A DNA stretch of 64,000 nucleotides from Mesostigma viride (lineage: Eukaryota > Streptophyta > Mesostigmatophyceae > Mesostigmatales > Mesostigmataceae): the NCBI GenBank assembly GCA_009746045.1, contig RPFO01000090.1:1760689-1824688 (forward strand). The letters run 5' to 3'. Below, in pieces: positions 41,713-58,307 of the stretch (position 1 is the first letter of the stretch; every line of letters begins with the position of its first letter). The position numbers and the translations under genes are program-made. The notes beneath the pieces are model-generated. The model ran no database searches. It was not told the DNA's origin and saw nothing but the letters and a program-made list of their open reading frames with translations.

Positions 41713-44700
41713 CTAGCTGTCCAACAGAGACAGCCCGATCCGGCTGCGCGCGACATCCACACTCACCACCTTTACCCGCACGCTCTGTCCTGCGCACACC
41801 ACCTCATGGGGGTCTACGGGCTTCCCCCGACTTCCCCCCCGACCATTGCCCCCCTCTCCTTCCCTGCTCCTGCCCACCCCGACATAATCTTGCCCCCCAC
41901 CCCCCCCATCTCGGACACGTGGACCAGCCCGTCCTGCCCCACGCCCACGTCGACAAACGCTCCGAACGTGACCACGTTGCGCACTGTTCCCGCCAACTCC
42001 ATGCCCACCCGTAGGTCACCCATGTTCATGACATCTGAACGCAGCGCCGCGGGCGCAGACGACTCCCGCACGTCCCTCCCAGGGGCCGCCAGAGCCTCGA
42101 TCACGTCGGCCAGCGTCTGCTCGCCCACGCCAAACTCGGCCGCAAGTGAGGACAGCTGGGGCCGGAGAGACGCCACCTTGGGAGCAGCCGCCTTGAGGTC
42201 CTCCAAGGACAGGATTCTAGAAACCAGGCCTACCCCTGCCGCCTTCCCTTTTGTCTCCTTCCCTTTGGCCACTTTCCCTGCTTTCCCCGCTTTGCCTGCC
42301 TTCCCCTTTTGCGCTCCCATGTCAGTCGTTCCAACCGCCGTGCCTTTCAGTCGAGACACTCCCATGACCTCGGTATCATGTGCAATCCCGGGGATATTGG
42401 CCTCATCATCATCCACCCCCGCCCCGGCCCCGGCCCCGCACGTCAAGCCAGTGTCCCCACTGCCCATCGAACCCCCAACAGACAGCGCGCGGGCGAGAAG
42501 CTTGCGGGCGACCCCGTAGCTCTCCGGGTGGATGGGCGTCGCGTCCAACGGGTCGTCGCCACCTGTCACGCGAAGGAACCCCGCGCACTGCTCGAACCGC
42601 TTCTTGCCGATGCCTTTCACCTCCAGCAGCTGCTCGATGGAGCGGAAACCGTGGTTGCCGCTGCCACCAACGCTTCTACCACTGCTGCTGCCGTCATATG
42701 TGCTGCCGGCGCAATGAGTGCTACCAGTGCTTCCCATGATTCCACCCAACGGGGCGTCGGCGTCCACCCAACAGCCCTTTCTCTCCCCCATCACATCGCC
42801 CTTTCCCTCCCCTTGCCCCCCAACCCTGCGCTTCCTGGCCCCTTTTTTCTCAACCCCTCTCTCCCCCTCACCAGCCTCTTCCTCCCCTACCCCATCGCGA
42901 TGCCCAGAAATGCCGTCCCGGTGCCTCACGATCGCCTCTGCTAGCGCCGCGTTCAGCCCCGCCACGCGCCGCAGCAACGCCGCCGACGCCGTGTTGACCG
43001 ACACGCCCACCTCGCTGACCGCAGACTCCACCGCATCGTCCAGCGCCTCCCGTAGCGCCTTGCTGCTCATGTCGTGCTGGTACAGCCCAACGCCCAGGTG
43101 CATAGGGTCCACTTTCACTAATTCTGACATCGGGTCCTGCCGCCGCCGCGCGATGCACACCGCGCCCCGCAGCGATACGTCCAGGTGGGGCAGCTCGGCG
43201 CGCGCGAGCGGGCTCGCCGAGTACACGCTGGCGCCTGCCTCGCTCACGATGCTCCAGGTGACCCTGGCAGGGTGACGGGCGCCGGCGCCCTCGCCACAGT
43301 ACATGCGAGCGCCCTCGCGCTGGCCTTTCCGGTCGGCGCCGTCATTGACGTCGCCACCGCCCAACAATGCCATCCCGCAGACCTCCGCCGAGGGCTCGGT
43401 GACGGCCAGGTCCAGACGCCCAGTGGGGGACGAGGTTTTCCTGGTCGAGGGGAGCGCCGGCGGTGATGCCAGCGGGAGGCCGGTGGCCGACGCTGGCAGC
43501 GAACGGCCAGCTGCGGCAACCTCTGCCCTCCCCATCCCGATCGACGGTAAAGGTCCCCTGGACGATGGCAGTGGTCGCCCGGTAACGGATGCTAGAGGTG
43601 GAAGCGAGCGCAGCGCGTCGGCGATAAACAGCTCCGCCTCCCGAGACGCGACGCCGTTCCCTATCGCAACATGGCCCACCCCATACTCCCCCACAATCCT
43701 CCTCACCGCCTCCCTGGCCGCATCGACCTGTTCCTTACCCGCGGGGGGCGTCGCGTACACCGTGTCTGCGTGCAGTACCGCGCCCGTGGGCCCCACCACC
43801 GCCAGCTTGCACCCTGTGCGGTACGCGGGGTCGACGCCGAGAACAGTGGCGGCCGGCAGAAGCGGGGGCTGGAGGAGGAGCGAGCGGACATTGGCCGCGA
43901 ACGTCTTGATGGCTCTCTCCTCGGCGGCTGCGGTCAGCTCGTGACGGATGTCGCGCTCGACGCGGGGACCCAGCAGCCGGTGGAGGCCGTCCTTGACCGC
44001 CCCCGCCACGAGCTGCTCGTACAGGCCATAGGAGCCGTTGAAGTCATGGGAACAGGATGACAGGGGCGGGGGAATGCAACTGGTGCGATGGCTGTAGACT
44101 GGAGGATGAGTCGGGTTTGAACTGGGCAGGGGAGCAGAGCCTTGGGGCGCTGCCAAAGAACGCGGGCGCATCGCCGAAAGCGCGGCCTGTTGCGCCGAAA
44201 GGGCGGCTCGCTGGGCGGGCAACGTGGCCGGCGGGAAGGAGGATGGAGCCGGGGCGATATGCGCACGGAGTGGGAGCGGGAGGAGCACCCCGCCACCCGG
44301 CGCAGGTACGGCCGCCTTGCCGTCGATGACAGGAATACCGCCGGGGGTGGTCGCGGGGATGCGGCCTACATGTTTGTTCAAGGGAGTAGTGTAGATGCAG
44401 GGAACATGTGCCGTGCTGTACGAGGAAGCGATACCGTGGGTCCCTGGGAATGCCGCCTTGCCATCGATGACAGGGATGTTCTCATCCCCCCCAGGCAAGC
44501 TAACGCTACGGGGGTTGGCATGCAATAGTGTGAGGTTATGGTTGGTGCCACGATCCGCGCTTGCTGCCGCATCCGTCACTGCCCCCCCCACGACCTCGCC
44601 CCAGGTCTCGCGCAGCAGCCGCGTCGCGAGCGGCGCCAGCTGGCCCACATCCCAATCGAGGGATATTTTCAGAACGCCCTCGCCCTCCCCCCGGTTGAGC

Positions 44701-45821
44701 GCGAGCACCTGGTGGGGGGCGAGGCGGGCGATACTGCTGGCGAACGCGGCGTAAAGAGCATACGTGTCTGCCCCGCCTTGACCGCTAGCGCCCGCTACGC
44801 CCATGGCGGCCAACTTTGCGCCGCCGCTGGTTTCATCGGATCCCGCCCCTTCCTCTTTCACGGATGAGAAACCATGCTTTCCCTTTCTCATGCCATCCGT
44901 GGCACCCCCTGCTTCCCCCCCGGTCGCTCCACTCCCTGTCTTGGCGGCTTTCAAGGACGATGGTTTCGAGGCCGACTTTGTGCTGGCAGACGCGCCGCAT
45001 CGTTTGGACGCGAGCGTGCCGCGCGCCCGCAGCAACTCCCGCGCCGCCTCGCGGATCCCTGGGTTCTCGGCCGCTCGCTCCGCCAGGATGTCGCACGCTC
45101 CCTGGAGGGCGTCCCTGGCGCACGCGAACGGTGTCCCCGGCCTCGCAAACGGCGCTGCCGCGTCGACGGGCGCAAGCTTGGGGTGGGTCGGGTGGAGGAG
45201 GAGGGACGCGAGCGCGGTCAGTCCGGCATCGCGTGCGGCACTGCCCCGAGTCGACCGTTTGGTCTTGTACGGGAGGTACAGATCGTCCACCTCTTGCGGC
45301 GTCTTGGCGTGCGCGAGCGCGGACGCTAGGTCCGGCCGCAGCTTGCCGAGCTTGCGGATGGCGTCGGCGGCCTTGATTTTCTTTTCCTGGAGCGCCGACA
45401 GGGACTTGAAGCGCGACCAGATCGTCCGAAGCTGCTCCTCGTCCAAGGAGCACGTGGCCTCCTTGCGGTAGCGCGCCACGAAGGGGATGGTGTTGTCGTT
45501 CTCGAGCAGGCTTATGGCGGCCGCGATCTGGGCTGGTTCGACGCCCGTCTCCGCCGCGATGGAGCCCAGCAGCTGGGACTGGCTGAGAGGAATGGTGGCA
45601 TTCGATGAATACAATTCGATTTCTTCCCATTTCGGTTTCTTCGGCATGTGCGGCTCCTCTGAGGGCAAGTCAGCCTTCTGCTTCCCCAAGACGGACCCCA
45701 GTTTGCGAGTTCCCATCTCTGGGGAATTTACCTGACGAGGATTGATTTGGCAATCCGAGCTAGAGCGGGAGCCTATGGCTATAGGTAAATCGCGGGAACA
45801 CGTGTCCACGAGGTTAAGCAA
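41713..45821 (-). CDS. Tex-like S1 RNA-binding protein
   Basis: Homologue of bacterial Tex and the Spt6 core, a nucleic-acid-binding transcription accessory factor. Long exon 45821-41901, then an 80-nt intron and a last exon 41820-41713 that completes the S1 domain (DPHEVVCAGQSVRVKVVSVD, then ARSRIGLSLLDS and stop); 1342 aa if no other intron exists. Order: N-terminal helical Tex region (LLENDNTIPFVARYRKEATC near residue 110; DLYLPYKTKRSTRG), YqgF/RNase H-like domain (VLGVDPAYRTGCKLAVVG near 660), IVSEAGASVYSASPLARAEL (near 855), HhH (IEQLLEVKGIGKKRFEQCAG near 1065, HPESYG), S1 (LRVGMELAGTVRNVVTFGAF, GLVHVSEM). Bacterial Tex is under 800 aa; the excess is low-complexity insertions before YqgF, after it and before S1, some of which could be in-frame introns. 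Start uncertain: other Met candidates at MGTRKLG and MPKKPKW. Confidence 0.88.
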
Positions 45822-46479
45822 GGTGGCTCATACAAACTGCATGCGCGGCAGCCACCCGTGCTTCCGCCCTTGATCACCGTCGTGCTCAGGTTCTGCCCGT
45901 AACACCATTCGCCCCTGCAGCATGGCAGCTTTCGATCACGCTGATTTCAAATGGTTGAATATTCAACGATACAAGGTTTAAAAACATGCAATACGATAAA
46001 TTTTCGTCTTGAAAACATCGCACACATGCGCGGCGGCTGAGGATGACCATATTTCCGCCATTGATGACGGGCCATGGCAGAAATGATTTGGCAGTGGCAT
46101 GCCAGCCATGACGTGATTGCCATATTTTCCCAACTGCGAGCTTTTCAAAAGAAACGGCCCCAGCGATTCAAGTATGTTAATTCGTGCATCCCAGTACAGG
46201 CTAACCGTAGCTTCAGCCGTCCGTCTGAGACAGCCTTTCTTTGCAGCTTCTCGAAAGCGCGCGGGGTACGGCAGCCGTACGGAAATGCTTCACGCGCCGC
46301 GCCTCCCCTGTCGCCCACTTTCCAGCACGGGGGCTCCGAAGAGCCGACGAAGGTCCGAGAGCCCCTGCCATCACCGGTGACGCTCCTTTCCCTTTTTGAG
46401 GCACTTGCAGCCCCTTCGCGTTTCTCACTTCGGATAACAAAACAGCTGCGGTACATTTTGCCGGACTGCTTATTTCACA
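45822..46479. promoter_or_regulatory. Bidirectional promoter region
   Basis: 658 bp between the divergent starts of the Tex-like and CPN20 genes; must contain both promoters and 5' UTRs. No specific motif can be assigned with confidence. Open frames inside do not resemble proteins. Confidence 0.45.
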
Positions 46480-53198
<6,719 letters not shown>

Positions 53199-53760
53199 TT
53201 GAAGCCAGAGTTTTGTAGCCATTCTGCGGGCCTGGAATGGAGATCCCAGTATTTCCATGTCCTTATTGTGGGTCCTGCCCTAGGATGCGGGATGTATAGC
53301 ACAATAGGGGCCGTAGTGGTTGGGTGCTTTATCTTTCTCAATAAACTGCGGGCCATAGAAGTGAGCAGCAGATTGTGCAGACAAGGTCTGCGCACATGGT
53401 TCACACATGTGCGGCCAATGAGCTCATGGATCCTTGCTGATCAGTTCTGGATCTGTGCTTCGTATGAAGTGAGACAACTATGGTGTATGCTATTGTATTA
53501 TCTTGACAGTGATGTAATGCAAATACAACGTTTGTAACATTTTTATGCTGGAGCTAGCAAGCATGTCCACTTCGGTAGCTACCCGTACACTTAAAACTAG
53601 CGTTGTCTACGCGTGCCTTTGGCACATGGTTCAGAATACTAGCTATAGATGTCGATCTGGCCAGTGGCCATGCAGCGCGCTTTCGATCCATCCACGGGGT
53701 ATACTGGCATGGCATGGAGTGGGTTTCTAGATAGAGTTAGGATAGTTCGGTCACGCGGCT
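53199..53760 (+). terminator. CPN20 3' UTR and polyadenylation region
   Basis: Follows the CPN20 stop at 53196-53198. Two TGTAA motifs (about 53512 and 53533) match the usual green-algal poly(A) signal. No other gene was recognised. Confidence 0.4.
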
Positions 53761-53784
53761 TCCTCCACCCCATCCATCATGGAA

Positions 53785-54093
53785 TATGTGCTACATGACC
53801 TCCCCACGGAGGCATGTTATAATTTAATTTAATTTAATTTAATTTAATTTAATTTAATTTAATTTAATTTAATTTAATTTAATTTAATTTAATTTAATTT
53901 AATTTAATTTAATTTAATTTAATTTAATTTAATTTAATTTAATTTAATTTAATTTAATTTAATTTAATTTAATTTAATTTATTTTAATTTAATTTAATTT
54001 AATTTAATTTAATTTAATTTAATTTAATTTAATTTAATTTAATTTAATTTAATTTAATTTAATTTAATTTAATTTAATTTAATTTAATTTAAT
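53785..54093 (+). mobile_element. LINE 3' end with 274-bp (AATTT)n tail
   Basis: ATGTGCTACATGA, hairpin CCTCC-CCAC-GGAGG (53799-53812), CATGTTAT, then about 54 units of AATTT from 53820 (one variant unit near 53977). The hairpin marks the array as an expanded LINE tail and not an independent microsatellite. Confidence 0.75.
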
Positions 54094-54111
54094 GGAGTGG
54101 GTCGGGCCCAC

Positions 54112-54490
54112 TATATATTATATATAAATTGGCTCCGGGAGGACCGGCTGGACCTGGAGGGCCAGCGGGCCCCATGGTCGGCGCGGACCTGGACGTCATA
54201 TTGGCGTCAGCGCTTGTCGGTGGCGCTGACTCGGGCCATGGCTGCCATCATGCTCCGCCGTACGCGGGCTGATTTTGCGGTGCAGCAGGGCTATTAGGTT
54301 CCTCCCGTTAGGAGTTTCCATTGGTCTTATCGTAGTATAGAGCTTTGACATGGCTCTGTATAGAGGTTTATAGCTGGGCGTTTGCTTTGGTTTGAGTGAT
54401 TTCACTCTGCTGTAAGTAATTATATTTTTAAAATATATATAAATTAATTAGACTCGTGCTCGATCCCGTTGGGGAGTCACGGAGCATTTA
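54112..54490 (+). pseudogene. LINE C-terminal and 3' UTR fragment
   Basis: Frame 54112-54297 ends with AMAAIMLRRTRADFAVQQGY and stop, then a T/A-rich 3' region. The sequence fits the tail of a retroelement polyprotein but no diagnostic motif remains. A CTCCC-CAAC-GGGA hairpin lies on the minus strand at 54462-54485. Confidence 0.4.
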
Positions 54491-54654
54491 ACCCCAATGG
54501 ATGGATGGATGCAAACAGTCCTACCGATCTAATCTAGCTACAACGTACACGATCTATCAGAATCTATCTACAACATCTATCTACAACGTACATCAAAAGC
54601 CAACTAGTCTAAGCTCGCTACCCTAGGGGACCTGCCTGGCGTGCTTCCCGTATG

Positions 54655-55200
54655 AAGGAGACAACCAGGTAGCGCAGGCCAGAAATCGGGAGAACCCGGA
54701 CCATGGTAGCTCGAGCCTGCCGTTATCTTGTCCGCGTTTTCGAGTCGTTCAGGATGATGAATATGAATGGAGATGGAAATGTGTACGAGCCTTGTGCATT
54801 GAAGTTATCAAGGAGACAACCAGCGCAGGCCAGAAATCGGGAGAATCCGGACCATGGTAGCTCGAGCCTGCCGTTATCTTGTCCGCGTGTTCGAGTTGTT
54901 CAGATATGATGAATATGAATGGTGATGGAAATGTGTAGCCTTGTGCATGCATTGAAATTATGGCTGGCTTACGGGCCGAGCGACTAGATGACCTAGACGG
55001 TGGGGCCGGAAACAGCTTGCTTGATCAGGGCTTGGGTTTCGAGCCACTAGCTGGCCGCGGGAGTGTCTAGGGGTAAGCACCATTGCTGTGATCGCTCTCC
55101 CACCATTTACGAGGAAATACCCGCAAATGGGAAACCACTGAAAAGGTCTAGCTAGTCAGTCATTACGTTAGCCATGCCATGATATTCCAAACGTCCAAGA
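54655..55200 (+). repeat. Dispersed repeat (GAGACAACCAGCGCAGG family), two copies
   Basis: Starts at 54658 and again at 54808 with GGAGACAACCAGCGCAGGCC, then GGACCATGGTAGCTCGAGCC and TGCCGTTATCTTGTCCGCGT. The second copy extends to GATCGCTCTCCCACCATTTA, parallel to 34540-35060. TAGCTCGAG and GTTCGAGTT, about 35 bp apart, resemble RNA polymerase III A and B boxes. Confidence 0.6.
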
Positions 55201-55269
55201 ACTGCACACGGTGCAAAGGCAAAAATCCGGAGGACAGCACTTTCAAATTGTGCGACGGGAACCAAAAGC

Positions 55270-55600
55270 CTGCGTATGCCAGAAACCATCGTGTTGCCGT
55301 GCAGCGACGCGACGATGTGGACAACGAATCCAGTGCCAAGCTCCCGTATGTTTGCACACGCGGGCGCTTCCCCACGGGAGGCCCGGGTTCGTTGTCCTCT
55401 ATGACCTGGGCCCACTTGGCCTTGTCCATCATCTTGTTCCAAATCACGGATCGAGAGACCTAGCCCCCCAATGTCCTCGACTAGCAATTCTTTGAAGGTG
55501 CGGGCCTTGCGGCGGCGAGCATGGCTGGGCCCGGCCCACGTAAGGAGGCGCCGGCCAGCCTGAGCTGGGCGCAGCCCCGCGGGCCGGGGGGCCACGCGTG
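55270..55600 (-). pseudogene. LINE ORF2 fragment
   Basis: Minus strand: KARTFKELLVEDIGGLGLSI, then in another frame MIWNKMMDKAKWAQVIEDNE. The same peptide block appears on the plus strand at about 57965-58105, so this is a repeated LINE segment. Frameshifted. Confidence 0.6.
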
Positions 55601-55604
55601 AGGT

Positions 55605-55720
55605 GTAAGTTAGTAAGTAAGTACTTGCGCAAAGGCATGCCATGGAGTACTATACTAATCTCATTGAAAAAATAATTACACAAAAGGTTAAACAAATATC
55701 GTCTGCATCATCCCCCTTCG
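55605..55720 (+). repeat. Dispersed repeat (AAGTAAGTACTTGCGC family)
   Basis: Matches 13845-13960 almost throughout, including ATTGAAAAAATAATTACA and AACAAATATCGTCTGCATCA. Confidence 0.7.
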
Positions 55721-55884
55721 CTGGGCATAGCTTGAACAAGTCTCGCGTGCAGACACGTGTGTAGTACTCCTACACACAGATCTCGAGTGATTTATCTAGT
55801 ACCAAATCCGAAAGGCTTGCATCACTCCCCGGACAGGAGAACTTTTGCGGATGACTGTAGGTGTAAGTTGGCGATGCCATGGTA

Positions 55885-55962
55885 TCCGGAGACGTCCGTC
55901 CTATAGTCAGCAAAATTGGTGCGAGAGGTCCCCAGTTCGATTCCGGTCGGATTCATTTGCAG
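55885..55962 (+). other. tRNA-like sequence
   Basis: TATAGTCAGCAAAATTGG resembles an A box/D arm and GGTCCCCAGTTCGATTCCGG a B box/T arm. The T stem has at least two mismatches and no good acceptor stem forms, so it is more likely a tRNA-derived SINE fragment than a working tRNA gene. A similar AGAGGTCCTGCGTTCGAATT occurs near 63845. Confidence 0.3.
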
Positions 55963-56059
55963 ATCGCGTTTTCCGCGTTTTCCGCGGCCTGGCACTGAAC
56001 GCAAAGGTTTTCACCTTTGCGGAGTGTCTGATCAGAATAGCTTGAAGATCATGGGGATG

Positions 56060-56270
56060 CAAGTGCCCTGGTGCACCTAGAGCAAGGGTCCTTTACATCC
56101 CCACCCTTGCAGGAAGTAGCTTAGGATGTATGATAGGCCATATCAAGGAGACAACCAGCGCAGGCCAGAAATCGGGAAAATCAGCAGGCCATATGCCCCC
56201 TCTCAAGGGCTATGTGCTACATATACTCCCAACGGAGTTATGTTACAATTCAATTCAATTCAATTCATTC
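56060..56270 (+). mobile_element. LINE family-B 3' UTR with CAATT tail
   Basis: GGTGCACCTAGAGCAAGG, CCCTTGCAGGAAGTAGC, then an inserted GAGACAACCAGCGCAGGCC piece, GGCCATATGCCCCC, the hairpin ACTCC-CAAC-GGAGT (56225-56238), ATGTTA and a short (CAATT)n tail. Confidence 0.7.
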
Positions 56271-56274
56271 CCCA

Positions 56275-57960
56275 ACCATTAAGCACTAGATGGGGTAGAC
56301 GTGAGGTGACTACCTCGGGTTGGTGCGAGCTAAGTGCCCTACTAGCTGCAGGCGCCGCTGCTTTAATGGTGCTGGTGATATATGGCATGCCGAGGTACAA
56401 GTCCTCCTTGCGGACATGAGCAGCGTATCCCACACGCAAAATGGATCGCAGCATGTTGCATGACCGCGCCGTCCAGCTTTCGGGCCAGGTCGGCGGTGAG
56501 GGTCCACGTCTCGGCCCCGTACGTAAGAACAGGGAGGACGAGGACCAGGTCCTGTTTCTCAATCTTGCCCAGGGGCTTGCGCCACAGGGCCCGGTATCGG
56601 CGTAAAGTGTGCCAGGCGAGGGAGATGCGGTGGTCCACATCGGCCTCGCAGCTGGGGAGGACCGAGGAGGCTGCCCAGCCGGATCGATCTCCGTGTCCGC
56701 CCCGCCATGCCAGAAACGGTTGGCTACCTGCACCCGTGGTTCCCTACCCACAATGCGGGCAAACCGCTTGCGCGCCTGAATCATTACGTATTCGACCACA
56801 ATAATGAACAGGTAGCGCGACTGCACGCAGCCCTGCCACACCCCCTTCTCGGTATTAAAGGGCATGGTGGCGTGGTCCCGTAGGAAGTGCGCACCGAAGT
56901 GGTGCACCCTTCATACAGGTTGCGGATGACAGCAATAAGGGGCCGGGCCGCCGGGGGATCCGGAACAGAGCGAGGATGTCCCACAGCGCAGGCCAGAAAA
57001 CAGAATCGAAGGCTTTGATGAAGTCCACCAGCACAAGGTGCCAAGGAAGGGCTCACCAGGCTGAAGGCGGTGCAGTTCTTCCACAAGGCGGCAAGTAGCA
57101 AAGAGCGCCTATACTGTGTTGCGACCTAAACGGAAGCCGTCCTGAGTCTCGCTGAGGTGGCCGTACGTCCAGGGCCGTGCGCATGCGGTTCAGGATGAGC
57201 CGCTCAGTGAGAAGCTTGAGGGGGGCACTTTGGATGCACACCGGCCCCTCTGTAGTTACCGGGGTCGGCTGGCGACCGCTTGTGCTTGTACAGCATCGTG
57301 CGAAAACTGTGTTGCCAGGCCGCTGGGGGCGGTTGCGACGACAGCAGAATGCAGTTGCAGCTCGATATCCCGGAAGAGCAGCATGACCGACCAGTGTCCT
57401 CGAACTCGGCTGCAAGTTTTAATTACGACCGCGGCCGAAATCTCGTCGGAGCCGGTGGCGGCGGCGTAACGCAGACGCTGGACCGCCTCTGTGACCTCGC
57501 GGGAGGTGAAAGGAGGCATGTTCTGACGGGTCGCCAAGCGGGCCGATCAGCGGGGGAACTAGGTAGGGCCGCCGCTGACCTGGGCGGGGCTGGGGGCCCA
57601 GCTGGGCCGCCGGCAATGCAGGGCGGCGCCAGGCGGGCGGCGGCGGCTGGTAGCAGGGGTGGGGGCGGCGCAGCTATCCCGTGGGCCACGACCTCGATCG
57701 GCAGTGGCCGCGGCCCAGGTACGAAGCCGCTTGGCCGGTGCGCCGGGAACATCGTGGCGGTGGGGCCGGCCGAGGCCGTTCGGGTGCCCGAGGCGCTTGT
57801 ACCAGAACCAGGCCCCCTTGCCGTCGTGCTTCTGCATGCTGGCAGCTGCGCAGGTCCTTGACCATCTGTCTTCTCGGCCTGCTCGTAGGCGACCCGCAGA
57901 GCCGCTTGCAACCCAGGTTTGGCGGTCGGGTCCCTGTTGCGGCGGAGCATCTGCCGGGCC
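56275..57960 (-). pseudogene. LINE ORF2 copy (linker and reverse transcriptase)
   Basis: Minus-strand LINE with broken frames. Blocks in order: LAAWARQMLRRNRDPTAKPG (57975-57915), HDGKGAWFWYKRLGHPNG (about 57840-57785), FTSREVTEAVQRLRYAAATG (57515-57450), WQHSFRTMLYKHKRSPADPG (57320-57262), LKLLTERLILNRMRTALDV (57225-57170), FIIVVEYVMIQARKRFARIV (about 56815-56755), LVLPVLTYGAETWTLTADLA (56550-56490). The WQHSFRT-MLYK junction is the empty-site equivalent of the retrotransposon insertion at 4942/12542. Confidence 0.82.
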
Positions 57961-57964
57961 CATG

Positions 57965-58304
57965 CAGCCAGGTTAGACACCGCAAGGCCTGCACCTTCAA
58001 AGAGCAGCTCGTAGAGGACATGGGGGGCCTAGGCCTCTTCGTGATTTGGAAAAAGATGATGGACAAGGCCAAGTGGGCCCAGGTCATAGAGGACAACAAC
58101 CCCCCTGCAGCGGGGCATTAATTAATTAATTAATTAATTAGACTGCAGCGGGGAAGCAGCGTGTTTGCAAACGCGGGAAGCATGCTAGACAAGACCCCTA
58201 GGGTCGCGGGCACCTTAGATATAGAGTAGTTTTGTTTTTGTAGATTGCTAAGCCGGAAATTCAGTGCTCCGTTGCCGGTCCCCAAACGGGTACACGGGAC
58301 TGAT
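57965..58304. other. LINE segment in plus orientation and unassigned flank
   Basis: 57970-58105 reads ACTFKEQLVEDMGGLGLFVI and KMMDKAKWAQVIEDNN on the plus strand, inverted with respect to the adjoining LINE, followed by a TTAA repeat tract. The remaining bases to the TTAA transposon were not recognised. Confidence 0.5.
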
Positions 58305-58307
58305 TAA

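Noticed and set aside
44833-45630. 265-codon alternative minus frame in the Tex gene
   Set aside because: Overlaps the conserved Tex N-terminal coding frame and has Arg/Gly-rich shadow composition.
55885-55962. Functional tRNA gene
   Set aside because: T-stem mismatches and no proper acceptor stem; kept only as a tRNA-like fragment.
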